A stretch of DNA of 64,000 nucleotides from Poa pratensis (Eukaryota > Streptophyta > Magnoliopsida > Poales > Poaceae), in assembly GCA_947311845.1 (NCBI GenBank), contig CAMZMU010000041.1, positions 117,330,796 to 117,394,795 of the forward strand, read 5' to 3'. The stretch's first letter is position 1. Every line of letters begins with the position of its first letter. Positions 25,456 through 36,477 of the stretch are shown here, piece after piece. A program made the position numbers and the translations under genes. The notes below the pieces were generated by a model. The model was not told the origin of the DNA and did not search any database. It saw nothing but the letters and a program-made list of their open reading frames with translations.

Positions 25456-25696
25456 AGCTCCTCATCGCCGTGATGCTGTAGTCCTAGTTGTTGCTCCTTG
25501 AAGATGTAGATCTTGTAGGTTTCCACGCTCTGCTTGGGGTATAAATACCCATAACACCGTGGAGCTGTTCGTCATCTTTCCCTCAGGGAAGACAACCTGC
25601 CATGGATGGGACGGAACGGTGGTTTCGTACATACCTTATCGCCTTGGAGAGTTTGCGGTGGCCCACACGACCTGTCATCGTGATACCCCCAGTTGG
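25456..25696. other. Unassigned spacer between Copia LTR and LINE
   Basis: About 240 bp without a recognisable gene or terminal repeat. It contains GGGGTATAAATACCC at about 25536-25550, a palindromic TATA-like sequence. LINE endonuclease similarity stops abruptly at about 25697, so this segment belongs to another insertion or is rearranged. Confidence 0.4.
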
Positions 25697-26292
25697 CAGG
25701 GTGTCGACAATGGGAATGTTTTGGTTGTTAGATCAAGTAAAACATTGGTTAGCCAACTTAAAATCAATTAAGGACCATATATTAATCCAATCATTAATAA
25801 AGTAGAGAACTAGTTAGCATTAATGGAACAATTGATCTTGTCAGCAGCAGCTCTAACTAAATCGAAATCACCCCCACCCCCAACAGGGTGGGGATAGAGC
25901 TTTTCTCCATTACATTATGAAGTTCAGCAATGAACTCCATCTTAAACTCATAATAAGGTGTCCCATAAATGAAAATTAGTTGCCATATGAACACATCCAT
26001 TTTATCTTGAACCACCACATAAACACAATATTTCAAACATGTGTGGCTAAGTACATCAAACATATCTTCTCTCAGCCAACCAGAATTCCACCAACAGTAT
26101 TATTGGCTGGTGAAAAGAACCATGAAAAGGTCCAAGGTCCAGAAATAAAGTTGAGAAAATGTGTGGTAAAATACATTTTCTTAATTTCTTGTATTCCAAT
26201 AAACTCAAGTTTATATTTGGAAATTAGGTCAGCTAACGCTTGTTTGCGGCCAGGCTTCTCTTACCTCTAATGTTCCAAATTCCTCCTATCAT
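25697..26292 (-). pseudogene. LINE ORF2 endonuclease (APE-type), truncated
   Basis: Minus-strand reading starting ATG at 26292: MIGGIWNIRG, the typical ORF2 start. Then, with frameshifts and stops, come RKQALADLISKYKLEFIGIQ, PWTFSWFFSPANNTVGGILV, WQLIFIYGTPYYEFKMEF and DWINIWSLIDFKLANQCFT. This is the order of blocks in LINE apurinic-type endonucleases, including the G-I-Q-E-type catalytic region (here IQEIKK) and the TLLG / GGDFDLVR block split by a frameshift. The enzyme nicks target DNA to start reverse transcription. Stops include one after GGILVG and one after NQCFT. The downstream reverse transcriptase is absent. Confidence 0.8.
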
Positions 26293-26487
26293 GAGAGATG
26301 GTTTTATTTTTTCTATGATTAACCAAAGTCCATGGGGGTTTTTTAAAAGCTACACTCATAATAACGAAACTGATCTGAGTATTGGACTCCCAACATGGTT
26401 ATTATGACCATATTGAATAGGCAACTGTTTAAACATTCTATATCAATATCAGCAGGTATAACTACCTTAGGGTTTTGTACAACAAAG

Positions 26488-28443
26488 TCATGTTTGAGTA
26501 CAATCTCTATCAAATAAGTGTCGAACAATAGTTTGATTTTCAATTTTAGAATCTTCACAAACTATATCAACAGAGTCTAGCATATCACTAAGGATAGTAG
26601 AATCTAGAACTGCAAAGGAGTTACCTTTGAAATAAGGAGGAACCTCCAGATTTCTCTTCTTCAGGTACTCTTTTAACTTTTCAATTATGTTGGTGGTCAC
26701 ATGGTTCCTTGAGCTTCATCTTATAGCAACCATAAGACTACACTTAGATCTTTTCATTGCCACATGAATAGGCACCTTGGGGTAGCCATGGATTTGGAGG
26801 CATCTTTCACACCACTTAACTTGTTGCAGGTCTCTTGATCAAGCAGTTCCATGCATCTGTCCTCATCTTCATGAACTTCCTCACTTGAATCTTTGGACTT
26901 TTGCAACACTTGAAAACTATAATCCATACGACCAAATTTATCCGTAAGTTGAGAAAAGGTTACCTCTTCCCCATCATCCACATCAACATGAAAGGGTTTC
27001 ATGAAAGGGCCTTCCCAATCCCACACACTATCACCCAGAGAATTGTAATCTAACTTATCAGGCATGGATTTGGTAAGCTAAGCATACAAGCTTGATTTTT
27101 AAGATCACCCCCATGCCAACTACCACTCTCACCATAGGGAACAGTCTAGCAGTAAGCATCCCATGCAAGGATGTGAAAGAACCAGTAGCAGGAGCTGGAG
27201 ACTGATTGGTGTAGGACCAGAGTCGCCTCCTTGTGTATTAGTATCCATGTTGGCAGCTGGCTGCACTTGATTAGTGTCATCACCTCTCGGGTCATTTCCA
27301 GGTCCATTTCCATTATTTCTAGAGCACATGTTTTCCACAGACAAGTGTAACCTATATAACTCTTGATTCATCTCCACAATGCTCTGAGAAGGGATCTTTG
27401 ATTTATCCTTGCAGGAGACCAACATTAACTTAACCTCAGCGAAGAAACTCTTGAACATCACGGTCCAATCAACATCCATCATAATTCCAAAGATAGAACC
27501 ACTTGACCAAGGTTTCTAGGCACACCATTTTGGTGGAATAGCATGAACAGTCAGCCACACTTGTTTTAAAGTACCAAGAGCTTTGACTTATCCATTCCAA
27601 GCAACGTCTTCACTGTCACTCCTTTTTCCAAATCAAAGGTTGGGAGCTCACACGGATTCAATACATTCTTCCATGGAGGGAATCTCACTAGGAAAGTATT
27701 GGAATCCAGTTCTTATTTTTATAGAATTTAATTTGCAGGGAAATTCTTCTCCAGTTCTGACAAAGAGATATTACCCTTCTTGACATTGATCAGTCCACTA
27801 TTGCTAAAGTCCAGTCACCTTATTTCAGTCACATCTCGAACATCAATATGGTAGAATCGTAACCCTGATCTAGCACTACCAAAGTAAGCAGCGGATGGGT
27901 GTTCCTTAAGCCAATCAGGGCAAGTGTGAACAGGATGTCCGGACATATTGCAAATGAAACAGAGCTTGTGCTTTACACAGTTGCCAACAAAGTGGACCGG
28001 ATCTGCACAATTGAAGCAAATTAGCTTGTTGTACCGGAGATCTAATTCCACCGTTGGCGCAACAACCACTAGAAAAACCTCATAACTAGCAGATTGAGAG
28101 GATCCCGTCCGATCAGAGTTACCTTTGTGCTATGCTGCTTCTCAGAGATCTGAGGACGAACTTGAACTTGCACCACTGTCGGTTTCTGCTGACTCGCTGT
28201 TGGCTGAAACACATGTGGAGGAATCGGTTGTTGCACAGGGAGGTACTTGGGATACCTAGGATGATTCTGCGGATACCGTGGATTCTGCTGCCAAGGCTGG
28301 CCATTTCCCTTGATTCTGCTATCGAGGAGGGGACGCCTCACCGGTGTCAGCCAGAGGTGGGGCCGTAGGACCAACCGGTGCACCCACAGGCGGTGCCGTA
28401 GGAGCAACCGACGCACCCACAGGCCGTAGAAGCAGCCATACAC
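26488..28443 (-). pseudogene. LINE ORF1-like protein with two CCHC knuckles (DUF4283-like)
   Basis: Broken minus-strand coding region. It has an Ala/Pro/Val-rich N-terminus and a Pro/Gln-rich linker (NPRYPQNHPRYPKYLP). Two CCHC knuckles follow at 27815-28069 (CFNCADPVHFVGNC and CFICNMSGHPVHTC), then AAYFGSARSGLRFYHIDV. Next come FPPWKNVLNPCELPTFDL and VWLTVHAIPPKWC in shifted frames near 27500-27750, then VDWTVMFKSFFAEVKLMLV (27129-27482). This order resembles the zinc-knuckle/DUF4283 ORF1 proteins of Triticeae LINEs, which bind element RNA. Further acidic frames at 26754-27065 and 26488-26700 are probably its C-terminal part. At least two frameshifts and one stop are present. Confidence 0.7.
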
Positions 28444-28551
28444 TTCTTCTCGTGTTTAAAATAGATTCCATAGATCATACCTCTAATCAAAAGCTGGAAA
28501 ATTGCTTCACAAAATATCAATCACTGGTACCGACGCACTACATGGTTGGGG

Positions 28552-29110
28552 CCGGGTGTAAACGGATAGGATAATTCCGCACCGTATTCGATTTCGAAAC
28601 CGTTTTGAAAAATCCAAATCCATTTTTTAGGATCCGATAGATAAGGATATTCGATTCCAAACTTGACACCCGGATATGGCACATTAAATAGCCCATAATA
28701 TGGATTATCCAAAAATTAAATAGGATTATCCGATGGTTTTAATTCAAACTATATAATTTCTTACCGAAATGTTTAACCTAATACAACATAATTTGTAGTT
28801 AGTGAGTTGTCGCATTCGTCCGTTGAACAACAACTCACTTAAATAGTCATTGTAAATACTATGGAGTACAAACTTTGTTAGTTAATAGATTATTGAACAA
28901 TTATTTTTGATTGTATGGTTTGACAATGTACTTATGCGCGTATATATCCGGTTAATTTCGTTTCCGCTCCGAATCCGGTTGTTTCCGTTCCCGAATCCGC
29001 GACCGCATATATCCGCCTACGAATCCGCATCCGGTTATTATTAGATCAGACGAAAATGTGGTAAAGGATATGATAGAGGCAAAGTCCGATCCGATCCGTT
29101 TACATCCCTA
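28552..29110. mobile_element. MITE, probably hAT-type
   Basis: About 559 bp with terminal inverted repeats: left CGGGTGTAAACGGATAGGAT, right ending ATCCGATCCGTTTACATCCC. The flanking octamers GTTGGGGC and GTTGAGGG are similar and may be a decayed 8-bp target duplication, as made by hAT elements. It has no coding capacity. The GATCCG/GGATCGG-rich ends are common in plant hAT MITEs (family knowledge). Confidence 0.6.
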
Positions 29111-29880
29111 GTTGAGGGTGTGGCACAACATTTCCTTGGCCAAATTCTGTAGAGGGGTGGAGGCATCCGATTACGTAAGCTTCTCAATATCGGGTTTCCA
29201 TGACAAAAACAACGCACACGGTGACACGGTACAAGAGACGTGGGAGATTCCCACTGCCAACAAATTTATGAAAAGCCAGCGAGTATGCGGAAGGAAATGT
29301 GGATCCGAGTCTGATTGCTCATCGTAGACGGATATCGGCTAACATGTGCTCTTCTAAGTGCGGTGTGTTTTATCTCGCCCGATGCTCTTACATGGAAAAG
29401 GCGCGGAGCTCAACCGATCTGATGGGCATATCATGAGGCTTCTGTTTTTTTTTTCAAACTTCTAGCAATATCGGTAGTCGTTGCTGGTTTCTTTGAAGGA
29501 CGACAGACCGATCTGATCGTGAGGTTGCTCCATCACCTATCATCATCTATTCCAAATTAATAATAAATAATATTTGTTTTTAATAAAGGACGCTTTATAA
29601 TTCAAAATAGGCCTAGTTCAGCAACAAAGTTTTTGTAAAACCGAATTATTGCAAGACTATAGTATTTACATGTCTGGATAAATACTTCAGCTTTTGAAAA
29701 AAGAGGTCCCAACCTCTTTTTTTATACTGCAAAATTAGTGTGGTTTCTTGAAATACTGAAGTATATAAACCATTATATTCAGTGGAATCAAATGCATTAA
29801 AGTATTCAATACTGCAATATTTTAAAAAAACTACAGTATTGTCAACTTACTTCGTAAGAACGTAGCTACCAAACGGGCCC
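29111..29880. other. Non-coding spacer, possible decayed MITE at its end
   Basis: No supported gene. The last part (about 29611-29880) begins AGGCCTAGTTCAGCAACAAA and ends GTAGCTACCAAACGGGCCC. These are loosely inverted and resemble the GGCCTGTTTGGTA-type ends of some plant MITEs, but no target duplication is visible. The remainder (29111-29610) shows nothing recognisable. Confidence 0.35.
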
Positions 29881-30384
29881 TTAGAGCATCTCCAACTATA
29901 GCCCCGAAAGCTATCCCAAACGACCGGGCGGTCCGCCCGGACAGCTTTTGGGCCGAAAACCAGCACCCAAGGGAGGCCCCCAAACCTAGCCGAAACGACC
30001 GGGCGGTCCGGCAAACCCCAAAGCCAGCCCATATGTGGGGAGGGTTTGGGGCGGCCCGGACGCATCCGCCACGTCGACCTTGGAATAGCAGACCCACGCA
30101 TTTTTTTTCTCAATTCGACCGGAACCATCTCTTCTTCCTCCGCGTTGCTCACATTCCGCCCACCTCTCCGTTCCGCCGTCGTTCCCGTCGTATATCCGCC
30201 GCCTCCCCGAACCTCCGCCACCTCCCCGCAGTTCTAGACGCTCGCCGGTGCCCCGCCTCCGCAGAAACCAGACCTGCAGTCTCCGTTTCCGGTACGTTCT
30301 ACATCGCTCTCCATCCACCTCGCTCTCAAAGTGTTTGTCGAAATGCCGGAGCCGGGTTGTGATGACCTTTTTATATTTGTAGCC

Positions 30385-32134
30385 ATGGATTCATCCTCCG
30401 ACGAAGAATACGATTACTCTGCCGTAGATGAGTTTATGTACAACGAGTTCATCGATGGGTCTAGCAACGATGACATGTTGCAGGACGGAGACGAGGAGGC
30501 CGCCATGTCGATGATTAGCATTCAAGAAGAATTGGAGAAGGCGGAGCACGTTCTCAACTTCCGGGGATCGATTAAGGGGCGGATTACCGTGGCCCGTGAT
30601 AGGATCAAAGGCTGTCGAGACCTATACGACGACTATTCCAAACCATTTCCGGTCTTTCACGAGGGGTTCTTTCGGCGTCGGTTTCGCATGAGCTCGTCCC
30701 TTTTCCGACGCATACAGGAAGCAGTGACTAAGTATGATGATTACTTCAAGTTGAAGCATGATTGTTGCGGTAAACTTTCTTGCTCTCCATTACAGAATGC
30801 ACCACTGCTTTGAGAATGCTAGCCTATGGAAAGGCTGCGGATGCCATTGACGAGTATGTCCAGATGGGAGAGAGTACATGCATTGAGGCTATGGAACATT
30901 TTGCGTACGCTGTGGTCAAGGTGATTGGCGACAAATATCTTAGAGAACCAAATGCCGAGGACACTGAAAGGCTACTGGCCCTTGGAGAAGCAAGAGGATT
31001 TCTAGGTATGCTAGGCTCAGTTGATTGCATTTATTGGCAATGGAAGAACTGCCCAGCAGGGTTGCGTGGGCAGTACCAAGGTCATAGCAAAGAGGACACA
31101 ATCGGAGAGCGGCGTTTTGGAGCTCGGGAGCATATGCTCCCGTTATTTTCGGGAAAATAAAAAAAATAGAAAAACTTTTTAAAAATTTCCGAAAAAATCT
31201 AAGGCAAAGATGAGTATGGTACGCCCGCCCGTGATTGTTTTCGTAACGAAATGACATCGTGGCCGCCCTGTGCAAAAAAGACAAAATCACAGATCTGAAA
31301 ATTCAAATTTTTGGATCTCATTTCAGTCAGAAATTTGTCTTTTTTGCAGAGAGCGGCCACGATGTCATTTCATTACAAAACAAATCACGGGCGTGCGTAC
31401 CATACTCATGTTTGCCTGTGATTTTTTTCGGAATTTTTTGAATTTATTTTCTATTTTTTTGATTTTCCCGAAAATAACGGGAGCATATGAGCTCGGGTGC
31501 CATGATGAATTTCCGCCACAATTGTACTTGAAGCAGTGGCATTTCAAGACTTGTGGATTTGGCATGCGTTTTTTGGCATGCCCGATTCTCACAACGACAT
31601 CAATGTGATTCAGCGCTCTCCCCTGTTCAAGAGGCTCTGTGATGGGGATGCTCCACCATGCAACTACACCGTCAATGGACACGACTACACCATGGGATAC
31701 TATCTTGCAGATGGTATCTATCCGTAGTGGGTAACATTTGTGAAGACTATCAGCAATCCAACTGGTCCCAAAAAATGTGGATTTACAACTGCACATGAGG
31801 TTGTTAGGAAAGATGTCGAGAGCGCATTTGGAGTGCTGCAAGCTCGTTGGGGTATAGTCCGTGGACCCGCAATGATGTGGGATCAGGAGGTACTATGGCA
31901 GGTCATGACTTGTTGTGTAATTTTACACAATATGATTGTGGAGGACGAGGGAGAAAGGGTAGCTCGCACAAATGATTTTGAGAAACCTGGAGAATATTTC
32001 CACCTACCTGAACAAGAAGCGGAACATGTCATGCACTTCCTTGAGATGCACCGACAAATTCGAGATGAACAAGTGCACGTCCAACTACTCAATGATCTGG
32101 TGAACCATATGTATGTCTTGATGGGAAAGCAGTA
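30385..32134 (+). pseudogene. HARBI1-type transposase, disrupted
   Basis: The frame starts MDSSSDEEYDYSAV at 30385, with an acidic N-terminus. VFHEGFFRRRFRMSSSLFRR follows, typical of plant Harbinger transposases. DDE-nuclease blocks are GMLGSVDCIYWQWKNCP (first Asp), GMPDSHNDINVIQRSPLF (second Asp) and VRKDVESAFGVLQARWGIV (Glu). The C-terminus is RQIRDEQVHVQLLNDLVNHM. Lesions are a frameshift near 30780-30800, a 360-bp MITE at 31129-31488 and a TAG at 31725-31727 that probably replaced CAG. The enzyme would cut and paste elements with matching ends. Confidence 0.88.
31129..31488. mobile_element. 360-bp foldback MITE, Mutator-like
   Basis: Nearly the whole insert is one long inverted repeat: the ends read ATATGCTCCCGTTATTTTCG on both strands, and inner arms GTGGCCGC and GCGGCCAC also pair. 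It is flanked by a 9-bp direct duplication GAGCTCGGG (31120-31128, 31489-31497), the size made by Mutator-family transposases. The left end has three extra bases (AGC) relative to the right, so the exact terminus is slightly uncertain. It interrupts the transposase between the first and second DDE residues. Confidence 0.8.
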
Positions 32135-32533
32135 AATTTCAATTTGTATTGATTTATGGACCGAATAATGTGAACTTTTCTTATGCCCGGCTATTTTTAT
32201 TTGTTTAGATACAATTAAATGTTGTAATAAGTTGATTTGAACTATTTATGCAGACTCGAAACTAGTTATATGATCGACGTGCATGGCATGTTTTTGGGTG
32301 TCAATATTTGAACATTGTGATCGTAGAGCACCACATTTGGGGCTTTGACTGGAGATACTCTTAATCATTACACCGGCCTGTGTGTAACAGGATGCACACG
32401 GTCGAAAACAAGACCTGCCAAAGGGCGATGGAAATCCAAATTGGGTTCGAATAGGCAAAGTGTAACGGACTTGTTCGCGGTCGGTAAAACCTACACTCGT
32501 AGATTTGCCCTACTAGACCAATCTTCCATCGAT

Positions 32534-34054
32534 ATGGGCGCCAGCGCAAGCAAAGGCGAAGAAGCGGCGACGGCGCCTGCGGGACTGGCGTAGTTGCTCT
32601 GGTCGGACCTCCCGGTGGAGCTCGCGGCCCTCGTCATCCAACGGCTGCCCTCCTACGTCGACCGCGCCCGCTTCAGCTCCGTGTGCCGCCACTGGCGCTA
32701 CGCAGCGAAGCTGCTGCAACAGGCGCCGCTGCCGCCGTCCCAGCAGCCGCTCCCGTGGCTCAACTTCCTCGACGGTACTTACCGGAGCCTCCCCGACGGC
32801 GAGCCGTACCACCTCCCGCCTGACAGGTCTCTCGTGCAGTGGTTCCGCGGTTCCGCCAACAAGGGCTGGGTGCTGTTCGAGGAAGGGCTGTCGGGACCCG
32901 CGCACCGCCACTACCTCAAGAACCCTCTCTCCGGCGCCGTCATAAGGCTCCCGGGCCACTGCAAGGCGCCTACTATGCGCTATGCAGACAGTCACCACGA
33001 CAGCAGCAATATACCTTCTTCTTCCTCCGACTCGGAAAAGTTCAGCATCCGAAAGGTGATCGTGTGCACGAGCACGAGCGACGTGATCCCTGCCAAGATC
33101 AGCTACGACCACCTCCCGGACGTCGTGGCCTGCTGCCGGCCGGGTGCGCACGCGTGGTCCACTGGCCCGTGCAACGGCACGTGGTACGAGGACATGGCCC
33201 TCTACAAGGGCAAGGTATACACCGTGTGCAAGAGGGGTAACCCGGAAATTCTACAGGAGCCGGTACCTACCGGATAGGTTGTTGCCGTTGATCTGTGCTT
33301 TGAGATGCGTGCGCCGACTGGGGCAGGTTCGCGCGTGGAACCCTGCACGCACCGTGGAAACCTGCACGCACCGACTGGGGCAGGTGGCGGCTTGTGAGTG
33401 GCCAGCAGGACTCCGGTACCTACCGGCTCCTGTAAAAATGAATTATCGGCAAGAGGGGCGGCCTTTTCTCGCACGAGCTCATGCAGGTGAAGAGGACCGG
33501 GGAACCGTGCGTCGAGCCGCCGGTTGAGCAGATCGTCATGGCACCGCCGGACGAGCCTTCCACCAATCTCACGTGCGCCGCCAGAAAATCCTACCTCGTT
33601 GTATCTTCACGCGGAGATAAGTTGCTCATGGTTCGATGGATCATTCCCTGCGAGCACCACTGGGTCAGGCCTGCCATGGCGTTCAATGTGTTCGAGGCAG
33701 ATTTGGAGATGGGCCGGTGGGTAGATGTGAAGAGCTTGGACGACGAGGCACTCTTCATTAGCACGCACTGCTCCAAGGCCATTAGCTCATCTAGCCATGG
33801 CGGCCAAGATGAGAGAAGGTCAAATATATTTCGCCGACTTTGGCCTTAGGTTCGCCAACCGGACCGGATGCATTACTCGTACCTGTGGTGTATATGACAT
33901 GAGAAGCAAGGTTGTCTCTCCAATTTCGAGTAAATGGCCAATCAATGATCAATCAAAGGCGTTCTGGTTCTTCCCTTCGGTTGAGTATGGTGACCCCAAC
34001 TGTAATATTAAGACTCGGAGAGCTACGCTACGAGATTTCTTTACATGGATGTGA
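32534..34054 (+). pseudogene. F-box protein with DUF295 C-terminus, pseudogene
   Basis: Single-exon frame starting MGASASKGEE at 32534. The F-box follows (LPVELAALVIQRLPSYVDRA, then FSSVCRHWRYAA), the part that binds SKP1 in SCF ubiquitin ligases. The C-terminal region has DUF295-type blocks: VYTVCKRG, SYLVVSSRGDKLLMVRW, FNVFEADLEMGRWVDVKSL, EALFISTHCSKAISSSSHGG and IYFADFGLRFANR. A TAG at 32591-32593 interrupts the start of the F-box, probably from CAG. A 211-bp MITE splits the gene at 33238-33448 and a 1-nt shift occurs near 33800. Substrate and function of this family member are unknown. It is a dead or dying host gene. Confidence 0.85.
33238..33448. mobile_element. 211-bp MITE in the F-box gene, Mutator-like
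   Basis: Flanked by a 10-bp direct duplication GCAAGAGGGG (33228-33237 and 33449-33458). The inverted ends share ACAGGAGCCGGTA. Internally, GCACGCACCG and CGACTGGGGCAGGT are repeated. Omitting the insert plus one duplication copy joins the flanking F-box frame exactly in phase. The 9-10 bp duplication indicates a Mutator-like transposase. Confidence 0.82.
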
Positions 34055-34670
34055 ACATTCCCTTGTTCAGCCTTAGGCTTGTAGAAATAATATAAGCCCC
34101 CCACGGGGTATATATAAAGTACGACGGAGAAGTGAGAAGAGAGGGACTTGGAGTGCAAAACAATGTGTACATGGTTGGTGGATGTACTTTGTTATGTGCC
34201 TGTCATGTGGGGCATGGTGTATACCCGCCCTAGTAAATATGGCATGATAATTATTTTCTTAGCCTCTCTTTTCAAGTATTTTTTTTCACCGGTTGTAGCA
34301 AGTCAATTTTACATGGTAATTATTTTTCAGTTGCATAGGGGTTGCAATTGTAATTTGTCCAGTTGCAGAATGGCTGCAACTATATTTTTCCTAATTGCTT
34401 GCCAAATTCTTGAGATTGGTTCAAGCTTTCCTTTTCCTAAAACCTCTATATATCGCGAGCCATAGTTGTAAACGATATCATCTATCAATAAACTATCGAG
34501 AGATTCTGCTCCAACTAAGACTTGTGACAGTGCCACGCTGCATGCCATCGACGGTTGTTGAGCCACGCTAACAGGAGCCTGCACGATAAGCTCCACAGCG
34601 GCGGCAAGGCTGTGGGAGCAATGCTGTCAGTCGACATCCAACTTTTTCGTAGATTCGCCACTGCTGGTGG
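34055..34670. other. F-box gene 3' flank, no gene
   Basis: AT-rich DNA, including ACGGGGTATATATAAAG near 34102, then mixed sequence. Only short frames without recognisable features. Probably old 3' flank of the F-box gene. Confidence 0.5.
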
Positions 34671-34885
34671 CATACCTGGCCATGGGAGCCCGGCCAGAGG
34701 CCCGGCCCGGCCTGAAAATGATGGGCCTCAAATCTAGGCCCGACGGCTGCGTTGAGCCAGGCCTGGGGTTTAGATTTTGGTTGTTTCAGTAGAAGGCCCG
34801 GCGGGCTTCGGACTTTTTGGCCGGGCCGGGCTCAGGCCTGAGTTTTCCGCGCTGGGCTTTTCTCGGCCCGGCCCGGCCCGAGGTA
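34671..34885. repeat. GGCCCGGCC-rich repeat, possible hAT-like MITE
   Basis: Dense inverted GGCCCGGCC units at both ends (CCCGGCCAGAGGCCCGGCCC and CGGCCCGGCCCGGCCCGAGG). The ends read roughly CATACCTGG / CCGAGGTATG as inverted repeats. No clean target duplication is visible. Confidence 0.45.
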
Positions 34886-35332
34886 TGGCGTATAGCTGGT
34901 GGCCATCAGTGTCGGTTGCTACCTACACTTCTCAGACTTATACATTTGTAACTTTGTTCTTTCTATAAGAATCGAGACAAGACAAGTTTCATAGAGGTTT
35001 CAGCACAACTTTATTTATTTCAGTACAGCTTCATTCATTTAAAAGTGGTTCAGGCGCTCCTCCCTTATTTAGGCGCTATAACCATACGTGCTATTGTGTA
35101 CAGGAATGATCATTAGAATAAGTCTGACACGTAGAAACACTTTGTTGCTTCAATGCTTCTTTTTATCAAGTTCGTGGTCTCCATACATAGAGTACGGTTC
35201 GCGAGCTTTCCAAAAAATTATGCTTCAGTTCACACCCAAATTAAGATCAGATGCAACTGTCACTTCTGCATGCGAACTTCTGTCGCAAGCAACCTATATT
35301 TCGGAATCCTAATGATCTGACAAAAAGAACAC
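34886..35332. other. Spacer without recognisable features
   Basis: About 450 bp of mixed composition. No supported frame, terminal repeat or RNA gene was seen. The last bases (AAAAAGAACAC, 35322-35332) may be the left target duplication of the following retroposon. Confidence 0.4.
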
Positions 35333-36209
35333 GCCGGCGGAACCCAAATTAATGATCAAATGTTTTAGATACTTCCTTCGCTCCCTTATCCTTCGCTACA
35401 GTAGAGAGAGGCGGAGGAAAAGGCGACTCGAGGGTTCGAGGTCTCGCCGGCGTGCCCGCCGCTCCCCTCCGCCTCCGGCCGCTGTTCTGGCACCGGGAGG
35501 TGGGGGGGGAGCTCCGGCTGCGTGCGTGCGTGTACATAGGGTCCTCTAGTAGGTGTGAGTGCTCCCTGGCGGTGTCGCAGGCGGCGGCGATGGCGCCGGT
35601 GGTTAGAGTGTGGTCCTTCCCCTCTGTGCTCCGTTCCGGCGTCGTTCTCGCCGCCGGGGAGGTCGTGAAGGCGTTTCGTCGGGTGTGCTACTCCGCTCCT
35701 GCTTCTCCGGCGGCCGTGGCGGCGAGGGGAGGAGTCGGTGGAGCTGCGCTTCCCGTTTTGTTGCTGTGGATGCAGGTGGTTTCCCTCCGTCGTCTTTGTT
35801 CCGGCCGGCCTCGGTGGCGAGGGGAGCGGCGATTGGAGGTGGTAGGGGGTGCGTGGAGGTTGGCCTGGACGTGGCCGTCTCGGCGGGAAGAAGGGAGGTG
35901 CTGGAGAGCTTGCGTCGCGGTCGTGCGCGTTCATCGAGTCAGGACTCCGTTGCGGGGCGGCGGGCGACTCTTGCGACCAGCTACAACATGCGGCGGCGCC
36001 CTCTCTCCGGCGGAACGTGGTACGGCGACGGCGGCTTCGTCTAGGCTCTTGGGAGCCGGCTGTGGATCCGATCATGATTTGACCAGGCTGCTCAGGGTGC
36101 TTTGTGCAAGTTTTCAAGGTCTCTTTGTAATTTTCTTTGTTTCCTGGACCTCTGTGTAATTTGTGCTGAGTATCCTAATATATGGCTCGGATCCGTCCTC
36201 AAAAAAAAA
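35333..36209 (+). mobile_element. Poly(A)-tailed retroposon-like insertion
   Basis: GC-rich block of about 0.88 kb ending in TGTAATTTGTGCTGAGTATC, then GGATCCGTCCTC and an A tract (36201-36209). AAAAAGAACAC occurs at both borders (35322-35332 and 36205-36215), a possible target duplication. Long overlapping frames on both strands reflect high GC content; none shows a domain. It resembles the 3' part of a LINE or a LINE-mobilised non-coding RNA copy. The A-rich duplication is weak evidence. Confidence 0.45.
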
Positions 36210-36382
36210 GAACACACACAAACCAGTGGGAAATTGTCAGCGTACCTGACGAAGGAGGACACGACAGCCATGACATGGGCCTCAACCGTGCTCCAGCTCG
36301 CCCCAAGCGTCTCGTACAGCCCAACCGCAGGCACATTGGGCCCGAGTGGACAACGTGAAGACCACGCCGTCCAAGCAGACGG

Positions 36383-36390
36383 CATATAAG
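36383..36390 (+). promoter_or_regulatory. TATA-like box in Reina LTR
   Basis: CATATAAGGAAG, conserved in both LTRs (second copy at about 41836-41843). It is the likely core promoter of the element. Confidence 0.5.
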
Positions 36391-36477
36391 GAAGCTTCTC
36401 CCATAGAAACAGTTATCCTTGTGGATCACGGCTAATGACGGCTATGGTAGAGCTGCGTCTCTGATTTTCCTTTCTGC

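Larger units (their letters stand above)
25697..28551 (-). mobile_element. LINE (non-LTR retrotransposon), lacks reverse transcriptase
   Basis: Minus-strand element with a zinc-knuckle ORF1 at higher coordinates and the endonuclease part of ORF2 at lower coordinates. The reverse transcriptase region is missing because similarity ends at about 25697. Both ORFs carry stops and frameshifts. The 5' border is uncertain; a hAT-like MITE starts at about 28552. Confidence 0.75.
29884..32360 (+). mobile_element. PIF/Harbinger DNA transposon
   Basis: 2477 bp with imperfect terminal inverted repeats (left GAGCATCTCCAACTATAGCC, right end rich in TTTGGGGCTTTGACTGGAGA) and a 3-bp target duplication TTA (29881-29883 and 32361-32363). 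Both are hallmarks of PIF/Harbinger. It encodes one broken HARBI1-type transposase. I saw no Myb/SANT partner ORF, which autonomous Harbingers usually carry, so it may have been non-autonomous even before the breaks. Confidence 0.85.

Noticed and set aside
34671..34885. GGCCCGGCC array as a CpG-island promoter
   Set aside because: The inverted arrangement of the units at both ends fits a MITE better, and no gene follows.
35386..36159. Long frames of 235-243 codons on both strands
   Set aside because: High GC removes stops. Peptides are Arg/Pro/Ser-rich without domains, and the block ends in a poly(A) tail, pointing to a retroposon.
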